This document shows positions 1-5,717 of a stretch of DNA of 6,062 bases, in pieces (position 1 is the stretch's first letter; every line of letters starts with the position of its first letter). This DNA comes from Rubritepida sp. (GTDB taxonomy: Bacteria; Pseudomonadota; Alphaproteobacteria; Acetobacterales; Acetobacteraceae), in NCBI GenBank assembly GCA_022843345.1, contig JALHNW010000122.1:1-6062 (forward strand), given 5' to 3'. A program made the position numbers and the translations under genes. The notes beneath the pieces were generated by a model, which made no database searches, was not told where the DNA came from, and worked only from the letters and a program-made list of their open reading frames with translations.

Positions 1-169
1 GGGCGGCCCCGTCCGCGCCCTCCAGCCGCAGCCAGCGCTCCGGCGCCACCCCGTCCGGCATGCGGCGGGACAGGGCCCAGGCGTCGTGCCCGCGGGCGCG
101 CAGCGCGGCGAGGAGGTGGCTGCCCAGGAAGCCGGTGGCGCCGGTGAGCAGGAAGCGCGCCCCCGCCAT
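1..169 (-). CDS. NAD-dependent epimerase/dehydratase (SDR family), N-terminal part only
   Basis: The first 56 codons, read from the ATG at 169-167, begin MAGARFLLTGATGFLGSH, and the gene runs off the window at base 1. The GATGFLG segment (residues 10-16) is the GxxGxxG dinucleotide-binding turn of an extended SDR Rossmann fold, preceded by a beta strand and followed by the expected helix. The family uses NAD(P) to epimerise, dehydrate or reduce sugar nucleotides in the cytoplasm, but the catalytic YxxxK region lies outside the window, so the substrate and exact reaction are unknown. The ATG lies 2 bases past the TGA of the nucleotidyltransferase gene (174-172). There is no strong ribosome binding site, which fits translational coupling in a three-gene operon. 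It could also be an SDR acting on something other than a sugar; the neighbours favour sugar-nucleotide work. Confidence 0.85.
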   Translation of the reverse strand, partial: MAGARFLLTGATGFLGSHLLAALRARGHDAWALSRRMPDGVAPERWLRLEGADGAA

Positions 170-171
170 GC

Positions 172-891
172 TCAGCCGCCGGGCAGGAAGGTGCCGCGCG
201 AGGTCTGGAACAGCTCCTGCGCCAGGGCGTAGTCGTCCGGCCGGCCGATGTCGAGCCAGCGGCAGTCGGGGGCGTGGCACAGCACCTGCTGGCCGCCGCC
301 CACCATGGCCCGCATCAGGTCGGGCATGTCGAGGTAGCGGCCGGGCGTGACGTGGGGGCGCACCGCGTCGCGCCGCAGGACGTAGCAGCCCATGGAGACG
401 AGGTGCGGGTAGGAGGGCTTCTCGGTGTAGCCCGTCATCCGCATGCGCTCGTCGGTCTCCAGCAGGCCGAAGTCGATCTTCACCTCGCGGCGGAAGCTGG
501 CCACGGTGGCGTCCACCCCGGCGGCGTCGTGGGCGCGCAGCATGGCGGCGAAGTCCAGCGTGGTCAGCAGGTCGCCGTTGGTGACGAAGAAGCGCTCGCC
601 CAGCTGGTCGAGCACGGCGCCGACCGGGCCGGCGGTGCCCAGCGGCACCTCCTCCAGGCTGTAGGTGATGCGCAGGCCCAGCCGCTCGCCGTCGCCGAAG
701 AAGGCGCGCAGCAGGTGGTGCAGGTGGTTCACGGCGAGGATCACCTCGCTCACCCCCGCGACGCGCAGCTGGCGCAGCAGGAGCTCGAGCACGGGCATGC
801 CGTCGCCCAGCGGCATCAGCGGCTTGGGGAAGAGCGCGGTGTAGGGGCCCAGGCGCGTGCCGCGCCCGCCCGCCATGATGACGGCCTGCAT
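172..891 (-). CDS. Sugar-1-phosphate nucleotidyltransferase (NTP transferase family)
   Basis: A 239-residue enzyme of the RmlA/GlmU-N/mannose-1-phosphate guanylyltransferase class. It joins an NTP and a sugar-1-phosphate to give an NDP-sugar and pyrophosphate. Visible motifs are the nucleotide-binding loop GGRGTRL (residues 8-14), the substrate lysine in FPKPLMPLG (K23), LGTAG (84-88), the metal-binding aspartate in TNGDLL (D107), TEKP (156-159) and the second metal aspartate in WLDIGRPDDY (D214). The length fits a single catalytic domain, with no left-handed beta-helix acyltransferase and no CBS domains. The ATG at 891-889 starts exactly at the conserved first strand (MQAVIMAGG) and lies 5 bases past the TGA of the upstream dehydratase, so the genes look coupled. 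The same frame stays open far upstream, but that part reads as a shadow of the dehydratase. The base and sugar specificity cannot be read from the sequence. Pairing with a LegB-like enzyme makes a PtmE-like role (GDP-amino sugar) one possibility; HddC-like or mannose guanylyltransferase activity are others. Confidence 0.93.
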   Translation of the reverse strand: MQAVIMAGGRGTRLGPYTALFPKPLMPLGDGMPVLELLLRQLRVAGVSEVILAVNHLHHLLRAFFGDGERLGLRITYSLEEVPLGTAGPVGAVLDQLGERFFVTNGDLLTTLDFAAMLRAHDAAGVDATVASFRREVKIDFGLLETDERMRMTGYTEKPSYPHLVSMGCYVLRRDAVRPHVTPGRYLDMPDLMRAMVGGGQQVLCHAPDCRWLDIGRPDDYALAQELFQTSRGTFLPGG

Positions 892-896
892 CGCGC

Positions 897-1916
897 TCAG
901 ACCGTGTACGCGGCGGGGCGGTACAAATGCCGGTTCGCCTCGATGAAGGCGATCGTCTCGCGCAGCCCCTGGTCGAGGCCGACGCGCGGCTCCCACCCCA
1001 GCAGGCGCTTGGCCTTCGCGTTGTCGGACACCAGGCGCATCACCTCGCTCAGCTTCGGGCGCATCCGGCCTTCCTCCTGCACCAGGGGCTTGGGGCATTC
1101 CATGAGCGCGAGGATGCGCCCGGCGATGGCGCCGATGGAATCGGTGCGCCCGGTGCCCAGGTTGATGGTCTCGCCCGCGATGCCATCGCTCACCCCGGCC
1201 AGGATGAAGCCGGCGGCGGTGTCGGAGACGAAGGTCATGTCGCGCTCTGGGTCGAGCGCGCCGAGCCGGATCTCGGCCTGCGGGGCCAGCGCCTGGGAGA
1301 TGACGGTGGGGATGAAGGCGCGGGCCGACTGGCGGGGCCCGAAGGTGTTGAACGGGCGCAGCGTCACCACCTCCGTGCCGAAGGAGCGCCAGTAGCTTTC
1401 CGCCATCTTGTCCGCGCCGATCTTGGAGGCGGAATAGGGCGACTGCCCCTGCAGCGGGTGCTCCTCGTCGATCGGCACGCGGATGGCGGTGCCGTAGACC
1501 TCGGAGGTGCTGGTGTGGACCACGCGTGGCACGCCCAGCCGCCGCGCCGCCTCCAGCACGTTGAGCGTGCCCTCGACGTTGGTGCGGACGTAGGAGCGCG
1601 GCGCGACGTAGGAGAAGGGGATGGCGATGAGGGCTGCGAGGTGCAGGATCATGTCCTGCCCCGCGGCGACGGAGAAGACGTAGTCCCCGTCCTCCACGTT
1701 GCCGGCCACGACCTCGACCTCGGCCAGCACGTCGCGCGGCAGGAACTCCAGGTTGCCCCAGGACGACAGCGCGTTGTAGCGCACCATGGCGCGGACCTTG
1801 GCGCCGGCGCGCACCAGCCGCTCGACCAGGTTGGAGCCGATGAAGCCGCCCGCGCCCGTGACCAGCACGCGCTTGCCGGCGACCCGCCGTTCGGCATCCA
1901 GCAGCTCGAGGTCCAT
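897..1916 (-). CDS. LegB-like NAD-dependent sugar-nucleotide 4,6-dehydratase (extended SDR)
   Basis: A 339-residue extended SDR enzyme. The cofactor turn GAGGFIG is at residues 21-27, the active-site strand HTSTSEVYG at 134-142, and the catalytic YSASK at 160-164 gives the Tyr/Lys pair Y161 and K165 (YxxxK). Stretches such as LAALIAIPFSY, PLQGQSPYS and RPFNTFGPRQSARA resemble, from memory, proteins annotated as LegB, which turn a UDP- or GDP-GlcNAc type nucleotide into its 4-keto-6-deoxy form for nonulosonic acid synthesis. The start is the ATG at 1916-1914, with GGAG (1929-1926) 9 bases upstream. A longer in-frame version to 1994 adds an arginine- and alanine-rich tail with no domain character. 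The gene heads the minus-strand operon and faces the ABC permease across a 127-bp gap. The residue before the active-site glutamate is Ser, where RmlB-type dehydratases have Asp, so a UDP-glucuronate decarboxylase or a 4-epimerase remains possible. The family call is secure, but the exact reaction is not. Confidence 0.92.
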   Translation of the reverse strand: MDLELLDAERRVAGKRVLVTGAGGFIGSNLVERLVRAGAKVRAMVRYNALSSWGNLEFLPRDVLAEVEVVAGNVEDGDYVFSVAAGQDMILHLAALIAIPFSYVAPRSYVRTNVEGTLNVLEAARRLGVPRVVHTSTSEVYGTAIRVPIDEEHPLQGQSPYSASKIGADKMAESYWRSFGTEVVTLRPFNTFGPRQSARAFIPTVISQALAPQAEIRLGALDPERDMTFVSDTAAGFILAGVSDGIAGETINLGTGRTDSIGAIAGRILALMECPKPLVQEEGRMRPKLSEVMRLVSDNAKAKRLLGWEPRVGLDQGLRETIAFIEANRHLYRPAAYTV

Positions 1917-1925
1917 CGCATTGCA

Positions 1926-1929
1926 CTCC
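1926..1929 (-). promoter_or_regulatory. Ribosome binding site of the LegB-like dehydratase
   Basis: On the minus strand this reads GGAG, within CGGAG, and ends 9 bases before the ATG at 1916-1914. It supports that start over the in-frame extension to 1994. Confidence 0.55.
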
Positions 1930-2029
1930 GCGTCACGTGCCGGCAAGGCCCCGGCCGGGCGCCGCCTTCTCGCGTCAATTCCGGGGACGGTCAAGCAAGC
2001 GGCCCCGGTAGGCGGGCCATGGCGGGTGG

Positions 2030-2037
2030 GCTATAGC
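2030..2037 (+). promoter_or_regulatory. Candidate -10 element for the ABC transporter operon
   Basis: GCTATAGC ends 6 bases before the permease ATG at 2044. A transcript starting about 7 bases downstream of this element would begin at or next to the ATG and would be leaderless. This agrees with the lack of a Shine-Dalgarno sequence before that ATG. No TTGAC-like -35 box sits at a suitable distance upstream, which weakens the call. Confidence 0.35.
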
Positions 2038-2043
2038 GCGGCC

Positions 2044-2886
2044 ATGCAACGCGAGATGCCCACGGGGGCCGACCACTATGTCCGGGACGCCGCCGACCCC
2101 CGGATGCTGTCCCGGGCGCTCGGCGACCTGGCCGGGGGATGGCGCCTGCGCCGCCTGGCCTGGGCGCTGGCCTGGCTGGACACGCGCAACCGCTACCGCG
2201 GCTCGGTCTTCGGCCCGTTCTGGCTGACCTTCTCCACGGCCGTGATGATCGGCGGGCTGGGGCTGCTCTACTCCACCCTGCTGAAGCTCGACCTGCGGGA
2301 ATACCTGCCCTTCCTGGCCGTGAGCCTGATCCTGTGGAACATGATCGGGCAGATCGCCGGCGAGGCGTGCCTGACCTTCACCAACGCGGAGGCGATCATC
2401 CGCCAGATGCGGCTGCCCTACGCGGTCCACGTGCTGCGCATCGTGTTCCGCAACGCCATCTCGGCCGCCCACAGCCTGCCGCTCATCTTCCTAGTCTTCC
2501 TGCTCTGCGGCCGCCTGCCGGGGCCGGAGGCGCTGCTGGCCCTGCCGGGGCTGCTGGTGCTGGGCACCTGCGCGCTCGCCGGCGCGCTGCTGCTGGGCAT
2601 GCTGTGCGCGCGCTTCCGCGACATCCCGCCCATCGTCACCAACGTGATGCAGCTGGCCTTCTTCATGTCGCCCGTCCTGTGGAAGCCCGAGCTGCTGGGC
2701 GAGGGCCAGAAGTGGCTCGTCCTCAACCCCTTCTACGTGGTGATGGAGGTGGTGCGCGGCCCGCTGGTGGAGGGCGGCGCGCCGGCCTCCATCTGGGCCG
2801 CGGCCATCCTGTTCACGGCGGCGCTCGTCGCGGTGTCGGCGCTGTTCTTCGTGCGGTTCCGCGCCCGCCTGGCCTTCTGGATCTGA
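2044..2886 (+). CDS. Polysaccharide ABC-2 transporter permease (Wzm/KpsM type)
   Basis: A 280-residue inner-membrane permease subunit of an ABC exporter for O-antigen, capsule or related lipid-linked glycans. After about 50 cytoplasmic residues comes the family entry motif RYRGSVFGPFW (50-60). Hydrophobic membrane segments follow at roughly 58-80, 88-106, 142-155, 163-188, 200-213 and 249-270, the expected six. The loop ARFRDIPPIV (189-198), FFMSPVLW (206-213) and LNPF (227-230) are characteristic of Wzm/KpsM proteins. The length is normal for the family. The ATG at 2044 is the best start, with M5 (2056) as an alternative; neither has a ribosome binding site. A longer in-frame reading from 1786 overlaps the dehydratase gene on the other strand and is not credible. 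The gene ends 11 bases before the ATPase start, and the ATPase ribosome binding site overlaps its TGA, so the two form one operon. The exported glycan is unknown. Confidence 0.94.
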   Translation: MQREMPTGADHYVRDAADPRMLSRALGDLAGGWRLRRLAWALAWLDTRNRYRGSVFGPFWLTFSTAVMIGGLGLLYSTLLKLDLREYLPFLAVSLILWNMIGQIAGEACLTFTNAEAIIRQMRLPYAVHVLRIVFRNAISAAHSLPLIFLVFLLCGRLPGPEALLALPGLLVLGTCALAGALLLGMLCARFRDIPPIVTNVMQLAFFMSPVLWKPELLGEGQKWLVLNPFYVVMEVVRGPLVEGGAPASIWAAAILFTAALVAVSALFFVRFRARLAFWI

Positions 2887-2890
2887 GGAG
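2885..2890 (+). promoter_or_regulatory. Ribosome binding site deciding the GTG start of the ABC ATPase
   Basis: GAGGAG overlaps the last two bases of the permease TGA and lies 7 bases before GTG 2898-2900. It is the strongest Shine-Dalgarno sequence I see in the window. It favours this GTG over the in-frame ATG at 2922, which has only a weak match upstream. Confidence 0.75.
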
Positions 2891-2897
2891 CGCGCCC

Positions 2898-3623
2898 GTG
2901 GCCTTCATCCGTTCGGACGCGATGAGCGTCGAGTTCCCGCTCTACCACGTCGGCGCGCGCTCCCTGAAGAAGCGCCTCCTCGCGGGTTCCTCCGCGCGCC
3001 TGCGCGACGAGGCGAACCGCATCGTTGTGTCCGCCCTGCGCGACCTGTCCTTCGCCATCGGCCCGGGCGAGCGCGTGGCGCTGGTCGGCAGCAACGGCGC
3101 GGGCAAGACCACCCTGCTGCGCTGCCTGGCCGGCATCTACGAGCCGGTGCGCGGCCGGCTGGAGATGCAGGGCACCGTCGGCGCGCTGATCGACCCCGCC
3201 GCCGGCATGGACCAGGAGGCGACGGGGCGCGAGAACATCGTCCTGCGCGGCATGTTCCTGGGCCGCAGCCCCGCGGAATGCGAGGCGATGGCCGACGAGG
3301 CGGGCGCCTTCAGCGGCCTCGGCGAGTTCCTGGACGTGCCCGTGCGGACCTACTCCGCCGGCATGGGCATCCGGCTGGCCTTCGCCGCCGCCACGCTGAT
3401 GTCGCCGCAAATCCTGCTGATGGACGAGTGGTTCCTGGCCGGCGACGCCGACTTCATGGTCCGCGCCACCGAGCGCCTGGAGCGCCTGGTCTCCGACGCG
3501 CAGATCCTCGTCCTGGCCTCGCACGACAACGCGGTGGTGCGCCGCTGGTGCACGCGGGTGATCCGCATGGAGGGCGGGCGCATCGTCTCCGACCTTCCGG
3601 TCGCCGAGCACTTCGCCGGCTGA
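2898..3623 (+). CDS. Polysaccharide ABC transporter ATP-binding protein (Wzt/KpsT type)
   Basis: A 241-residue ATPase that powers glycan export with the permease just upstream. The Walker A loop is GSNGAGKT (64-71). The signature is YSAGM followed by GIRLAF (152-162), the polysaccharide-exporter variant of LSGGQ. Walker B is ILLMDE (172-177), followed by WFLAGDADF, and the switch histidine is in ASHD (H209). The GALIDPAAGMDQEATGRENI stretch (95-114) is the region that in KpsT/Wzt proteins links Walker A to the helical subdomain. The protein ends soon after the nucleotide-binding domain, so it lacks the C-terminal carbohydrate-binding domain of Wzt proteins that recognise a capped O-antigen end. 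In this it resembles KpsT. The GTG start is set by the GAGGAG site; starting at ATG 2922 would remove only 8 residues. The frame stays open upstream to 2139, but that part is a shadow of the permease. The stop lies 3 bases from the convergent glycosyltransferase stop. Confidence 0.94.
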   Translation: MAFIRSDAMSVEFPLYHVGARSLKKRLLAGSSARLRDEANRIVVSALRDLSFAIGPGERVALVGSNGAGKTTLLRCLAGIYEPVRGRLEMQGTVGALIDPAAGMDQEATGRENIVLRGMFLGRSPAECEAMADEAGAFSGLGEFLDVPVRTYSAGMGIRLAFAAATLMSPQILLMDEWFLAGDADFMVRATERLERLVSDAQILVLASHDNAVVRRWCTRVIRMEGGRIVSDLPVAEHFAG

Positions 3624-3642
3624 GGCTCAGCCGCCCTCGAAG
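3611..3642. terminator. Inverted repeat over both convergent stop codons, candidate bidirectional terminator
   Basis: A 7-bp perfect stem, CGGCTGA (3617-3623) with TCAGCCG (3627-3633), closes a GGC loop. After an internal bulge, CTTCG (3611-3615) can pair with CGAAG (3638-3642). The ATPase stop TGA (3621-3623) and the glycosyltransferase stop (TCA on the plus strand, 3627-3629) pair with each other at the top of the stem. There is no T tract on either side, so classic intrinsic termination is uncertain. The structure might instead protect the 3' ends of both messages. Confidence 0.45.
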
Positions 3643-5717
3643 ATTCGGCGCACGCCGGCGGCATGCGCCTGCGCCCCGTGCTGGCGGGCCACCAGCTCCC
3701 AGGCGCCCTGGCGCACCCGCCGGCGCAGGGCCGCATCCCCCAGCAGGCGCAGCACCGCCGCGACGTAGGCGGCGGCGTCCACCTCGTCGTCGCCGGTCAT
3801 CGGCAGCAGCAGCCCCGTCTCGCCATCCGCCACCACCTCCCCGATGGCGCCGACGTCGGGCGCCACGATCGGCAAGCCCGCCACCGCCATCTCCAGCAGC
3901 ACGACGGGGATGCCGTCGTAGGAGGAGGTGTAGAGGAACACGTCGTGCTCCGCCGCCCGGACATCCTCCAGCGCCTCGAAGGGGCCGTGCCAGGTGAAGT
4001 TGGGCAGGCCCTCGAAGATCGCCGGGCTGGTCTCGCCCAGGGAGGCGGCGCCGTGGGCGGCGATGGTGACGCCGGGCGCCTCGCGCGCCAGGCGCGCGGC
4101 GATCTCCAGGAGGAGGAACGGGCGCTTCTCGGCGTCCAGGCGCGACAGCCAGAGGACGCGTCCCGCGGCCTCCTCGCGGAACGGCGGCAGGGGCCGCGCC
4201 TCGATGCGCGAGCGCAGGACCTGCCACTTCCCGGCCGGCGCGCCCACCCGCCGCCGGTCCGCCGCCACCGTGGCCTCGTTGTCGGAGACGATGGCCGCGA
4301 GGTCGAGTGCATGGCCCGCCACCATGCCGAACAGGAAGCCGTCGTTGATGATGAGCGGCCCGAAGGGCTCCTGCGGCTCGGAGAAGCGGTAGAACACCGC
4401 CCGGTGGCCCGGCAGGCTCGCGTGGTAGCGCTCGAAGAAGCGCTGGGCGAAGTCGCTCGGCTTGACGTGCAGCCGCGCGCCGCGGGCGCAGCCCTGCAGG
4501 AGGCGGAAGCAGACCAGGTCCACCTCCTCGGGCGTGAGGCCGGGGCACAGGGCGGGAAGGTCGAGGTGCAGCGCGTTGGCGGGCAGCTGGTCGAGCCAGA
4601 AATGCCGGTCGCGCTGGTGGCCTAGCAGGACCAGGAAGCGGCGGGACGGGTCGAGGCGCGCGATCTCCGCCATCACGTCGAGCAGGAAGCGGTCCGCCCC
4701 GCCCCGGGTGAGGAAGGGCAGCAGGAAGACCTCGTCGAACTCGCGATCCTCCACGATCTCGCAGATGCGCAGGAAGGCCAGCGCGGGCCTGAGGTCGGCG
4801 TGCAGGTAGGTGAAGGCGCCGCCGCCGGCGATGGCGGCGGGCTTGAGCATCGGCTCCAGCCGGTTCGCCGCCGCCAGCAACTCCTGCGCCAGCCGTTCCT
4901 CGAACAGCCACGGCCCGCGCACCGCCTGCCGCGCCCGCAGGTCGCCCTCCTCGCGCAGGCGGGCCGCAAAGGGCGCGCAGACCGCCCGGAACACCGGGGG
5001 CGAGAACAGGCGCGAGGGCGGGATCTCGCGGCCGGCCGAGCTGTGCAGGAGGCCGCCGGGGCGGGTGCGGTAGAACAGCGTCGCATCCGGCGCCACGACG
5101 AAGGACAGGCCCTGCGCCAGCGCCTCGCAGTTCAGGTGCCAGTCCTCGTGGGCGAAGGGGGAGGTCCGCAGGCTGGTGTCCACGTAGGCCAGCCGCCCCG
5201 CGAGGCTGCGGTGGAAGCAGATGCGCGACGTGAAGGGATGGTCGCCGAAGATGGCCAGGGGCGTCACCACGTCGGAGTCGAAGAACTCGGCGATGTGGTG
5301 CTTCGCACCGAAGGCCAGCAGGAACTGGGGCACCGACAGGGCCGCGGGGCCCGCGGCGCGCGCGCGCGCCACCAGCGCCGCGACGTAGTTGAAGGAGACG
5401 AGGTCGTCCCCGTCGGCCGTGACGATCCATTCCCCCTGCGCCAGGGCGATGGCCATGTTGCGCGTGGGCCCCGGCGCGCCGTGATCCGCCTCGGCGATCC
5501 GCACGGCGTGGAAGGCGGCGCGCTCCAGCCGCGCCAGCACCGCGCGCGTCGCGTCGTCGCCGCGGTCGAGCACCGCCACCAGCTCCGTGCTGATGCCGCA
5601 GGCCTGCGCGAAGGCCGCCGCCTCGGCCAGCGAGGCGAGCGTCCTCGGCAGCTCCATCGCCTCGCGATGGATGGCGAGCACCAGCGAGGCGTCCGCCGGC
5701 CCTGGCGGCGCGATCAA
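3627..5717 (-). CDS. Two-module glycosyltransferase, GT2-like N-terminal and GT4-like C-terminal
   Basis: From the TTG at 5717-5715 this gives 696 residues with two catalytic modules. The GT2-like module (about 9-290) has the first strand ASLVLAIHRE, the strand ending VLDRGDD (49-55), PGPTRNMAIA (82-91), the metal-binding DGDD (102-105) and a HEDW motif (190-193) at the catalytic-base position. The GT4-like module has its N-terminal Rossmann half at about 310-505, with PFLTRGGADRF (334-344), and its C-terminal half from 519, with LSRLDAEKRP (phosphate-binding R526 and K531) and SSYDGIPVVLLEMAVAGLPI (599-618). Both modules probably add sugars from nucleotide donors to a growing cytoplasmic glycan; donors and linkages are unknown. 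In the EX7E motif the first Glu is Asp (D601, E609). The TTG overlaps the upstream TGA (5716-5714), suggesting coupling; a later GTG would cut into the first strand. An ATG at 5804 is in frame but overlaps the upstream coding sequence, and the frame stays open to the window edge. Confidence 0.88.
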   Translation of the reverse strand: MIAPPGPADASLVLAIHREAMELPRTLASLAEAAAFAQACGISTELVAVLDRGDDATRAVLARLERAAFHAVRIAEADHGAPGPTRNMAIALAQGEWIVTADGDDLVSFNYVAALVARARAAGPAALSVPQFLLAFGAKHHIAEFFDSDVVTPLAIFGDHPFTSRICFHRSLAGRLAYVDTSLRTSPFAHEDWHLNCEALAQGLSFVVAPDATLFYRTRPGGLLHSSAGREIPPSRLFSPPVFRAVCAPFAARLREEGDLRARQAVRGPWLFEERLAQELLAAANRLEPMLKPAAIAGGGAFTYLHADLRPALAFLRICEIVEDREFDEVFLLPFLTRGGADRFLLDVMAEIARLDPSRRFLVLLGHQRDRHFWLDQLPANALHLDLPALCPGLTPEEVDLVCFRLLQGCARGARLHVKPSDFAQRFFERYHASLPGHRAVFYRFSEPQEPFGPLIINDGFLFGMVAGHALDLAAIVSDNEATVAADRRRVGAPAGKWQVLRSRIEARPLPPFREEAAGRVLWLSRLDAEKRPFLLLEIAARLAREAPGVTIAAHGAASLGETSPAIFEGLPNFTWHGPFEALEDVRAAEHDVFLYTSSYDGIPVVLLEMAVAGLPIVAPDVGAIGEVVADGETGLLLPMTGDDEVDAAAYVAAVLRLLGDAALRRRVRQGAWELVARQHGAQAHAAGVRRIFEGG
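5356..5369. repeat. (GC)7 dinucleotide tract inside the glycosyltransferase gene
   Basis: Seven uninterrupted GC units lie in the GT2-like module, where they encode part of an Ala-Arg run (ARARA, about residues 117-121). Gain or loss of one unit would shift the reading frame. In a genome this GC-rich the tract may be no more than codon bias. Confidence 0.5.

Larger units (their letters stand above)
1917..2043. promoter_or_regulatory. Divergent intergenic region between the dehydratase and ABC permease operons
   Basis: This 127-bp gap lies between two divergent start codons, so it should carry promoters for both operons. On the plus strand, GCTATAGC (2030-2037) matches the alphaproteobacterial -10 pattern GCTANAWC at 7 of 8 positions. 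On the minus strand there are two TTGAC boxes resembling -35 elements, TTGACC at 1994-1989 and TTGACG at 1978-1973, but I see no convincing -10 element at the usual distance from either. Short palindromes are also present: CACGTG (1934-1939), CCCGGCCGGG (1950-1959) and GCCATGGC (2016-2023). In DNA this GC-rich such palindromes occur by chance. The location supports promoter function better than any single motif does. Confidence 0.45.

Noticed and set aside
274..1395. Plus-strand open frame antisense to the nucleotidyltransferase
   Set aside because: The product is His/Ala/Gln-rich and low in complexity, with no start signal, opposite a gene with full catalytic motifs.
897..1916. Naming the pathway legionaminic acid synthesis
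   Set aside because: Only a LegB-like enzyme and a generic nucleotidyltransferase are present. No aminotransferase, hydrolysing epimerase, sialic-acid-type synthase or CMP-transferase is visible in the window.
892..1926. In-frame N-terminal extension of the nucleotidyltransferase by 345 codons
   Set aside because: It lies in another frame of the dehydratase gene and reads as Arg/Ala/Gly-rich sequence with no domain. The conserved nucleotidyltransferase fold begins exactly at ATG 891.
1950..1959. CCCGGCCGGG palindrome in the intergenic region as an operator
   Set aside because: Palindromes built only of G and C are expected by chance at this base composition, and nothing ties it to a known regulator.
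927..2036. Long plus-strand open frame antisense to the dehydratase
   Set aside because: It is a typical GC-rich shadow. Its product is His/Gln/Ala/Gly-rich and has no recognisable motif, whereas the minus strand carries a complete SDR enzyme.
2019..2036. Five-codon mini-ORF (MAGGL) just before the permease
   Set aside because: It has no ribosome binding site and overlaps the candidate -10 element, so it would not be transcribed if that promoter is used. Such short ORFs arise readily by chance.
2139..2897. In-frame upstream extension of the ABC ATPase
   Set aside because: It overlaps the whole permease in another frame and has no domain character. GTG 2898 has a strong ribosome binding site.
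3454..5430. 658-codon minus-strand frame overlapping the glycosyltransferase
   Set aside because: It is a Pro/Arg/Ala-rich shadow frame. The real frame has intact GT2 and GT4 motifs and the better third-position GC pattern.
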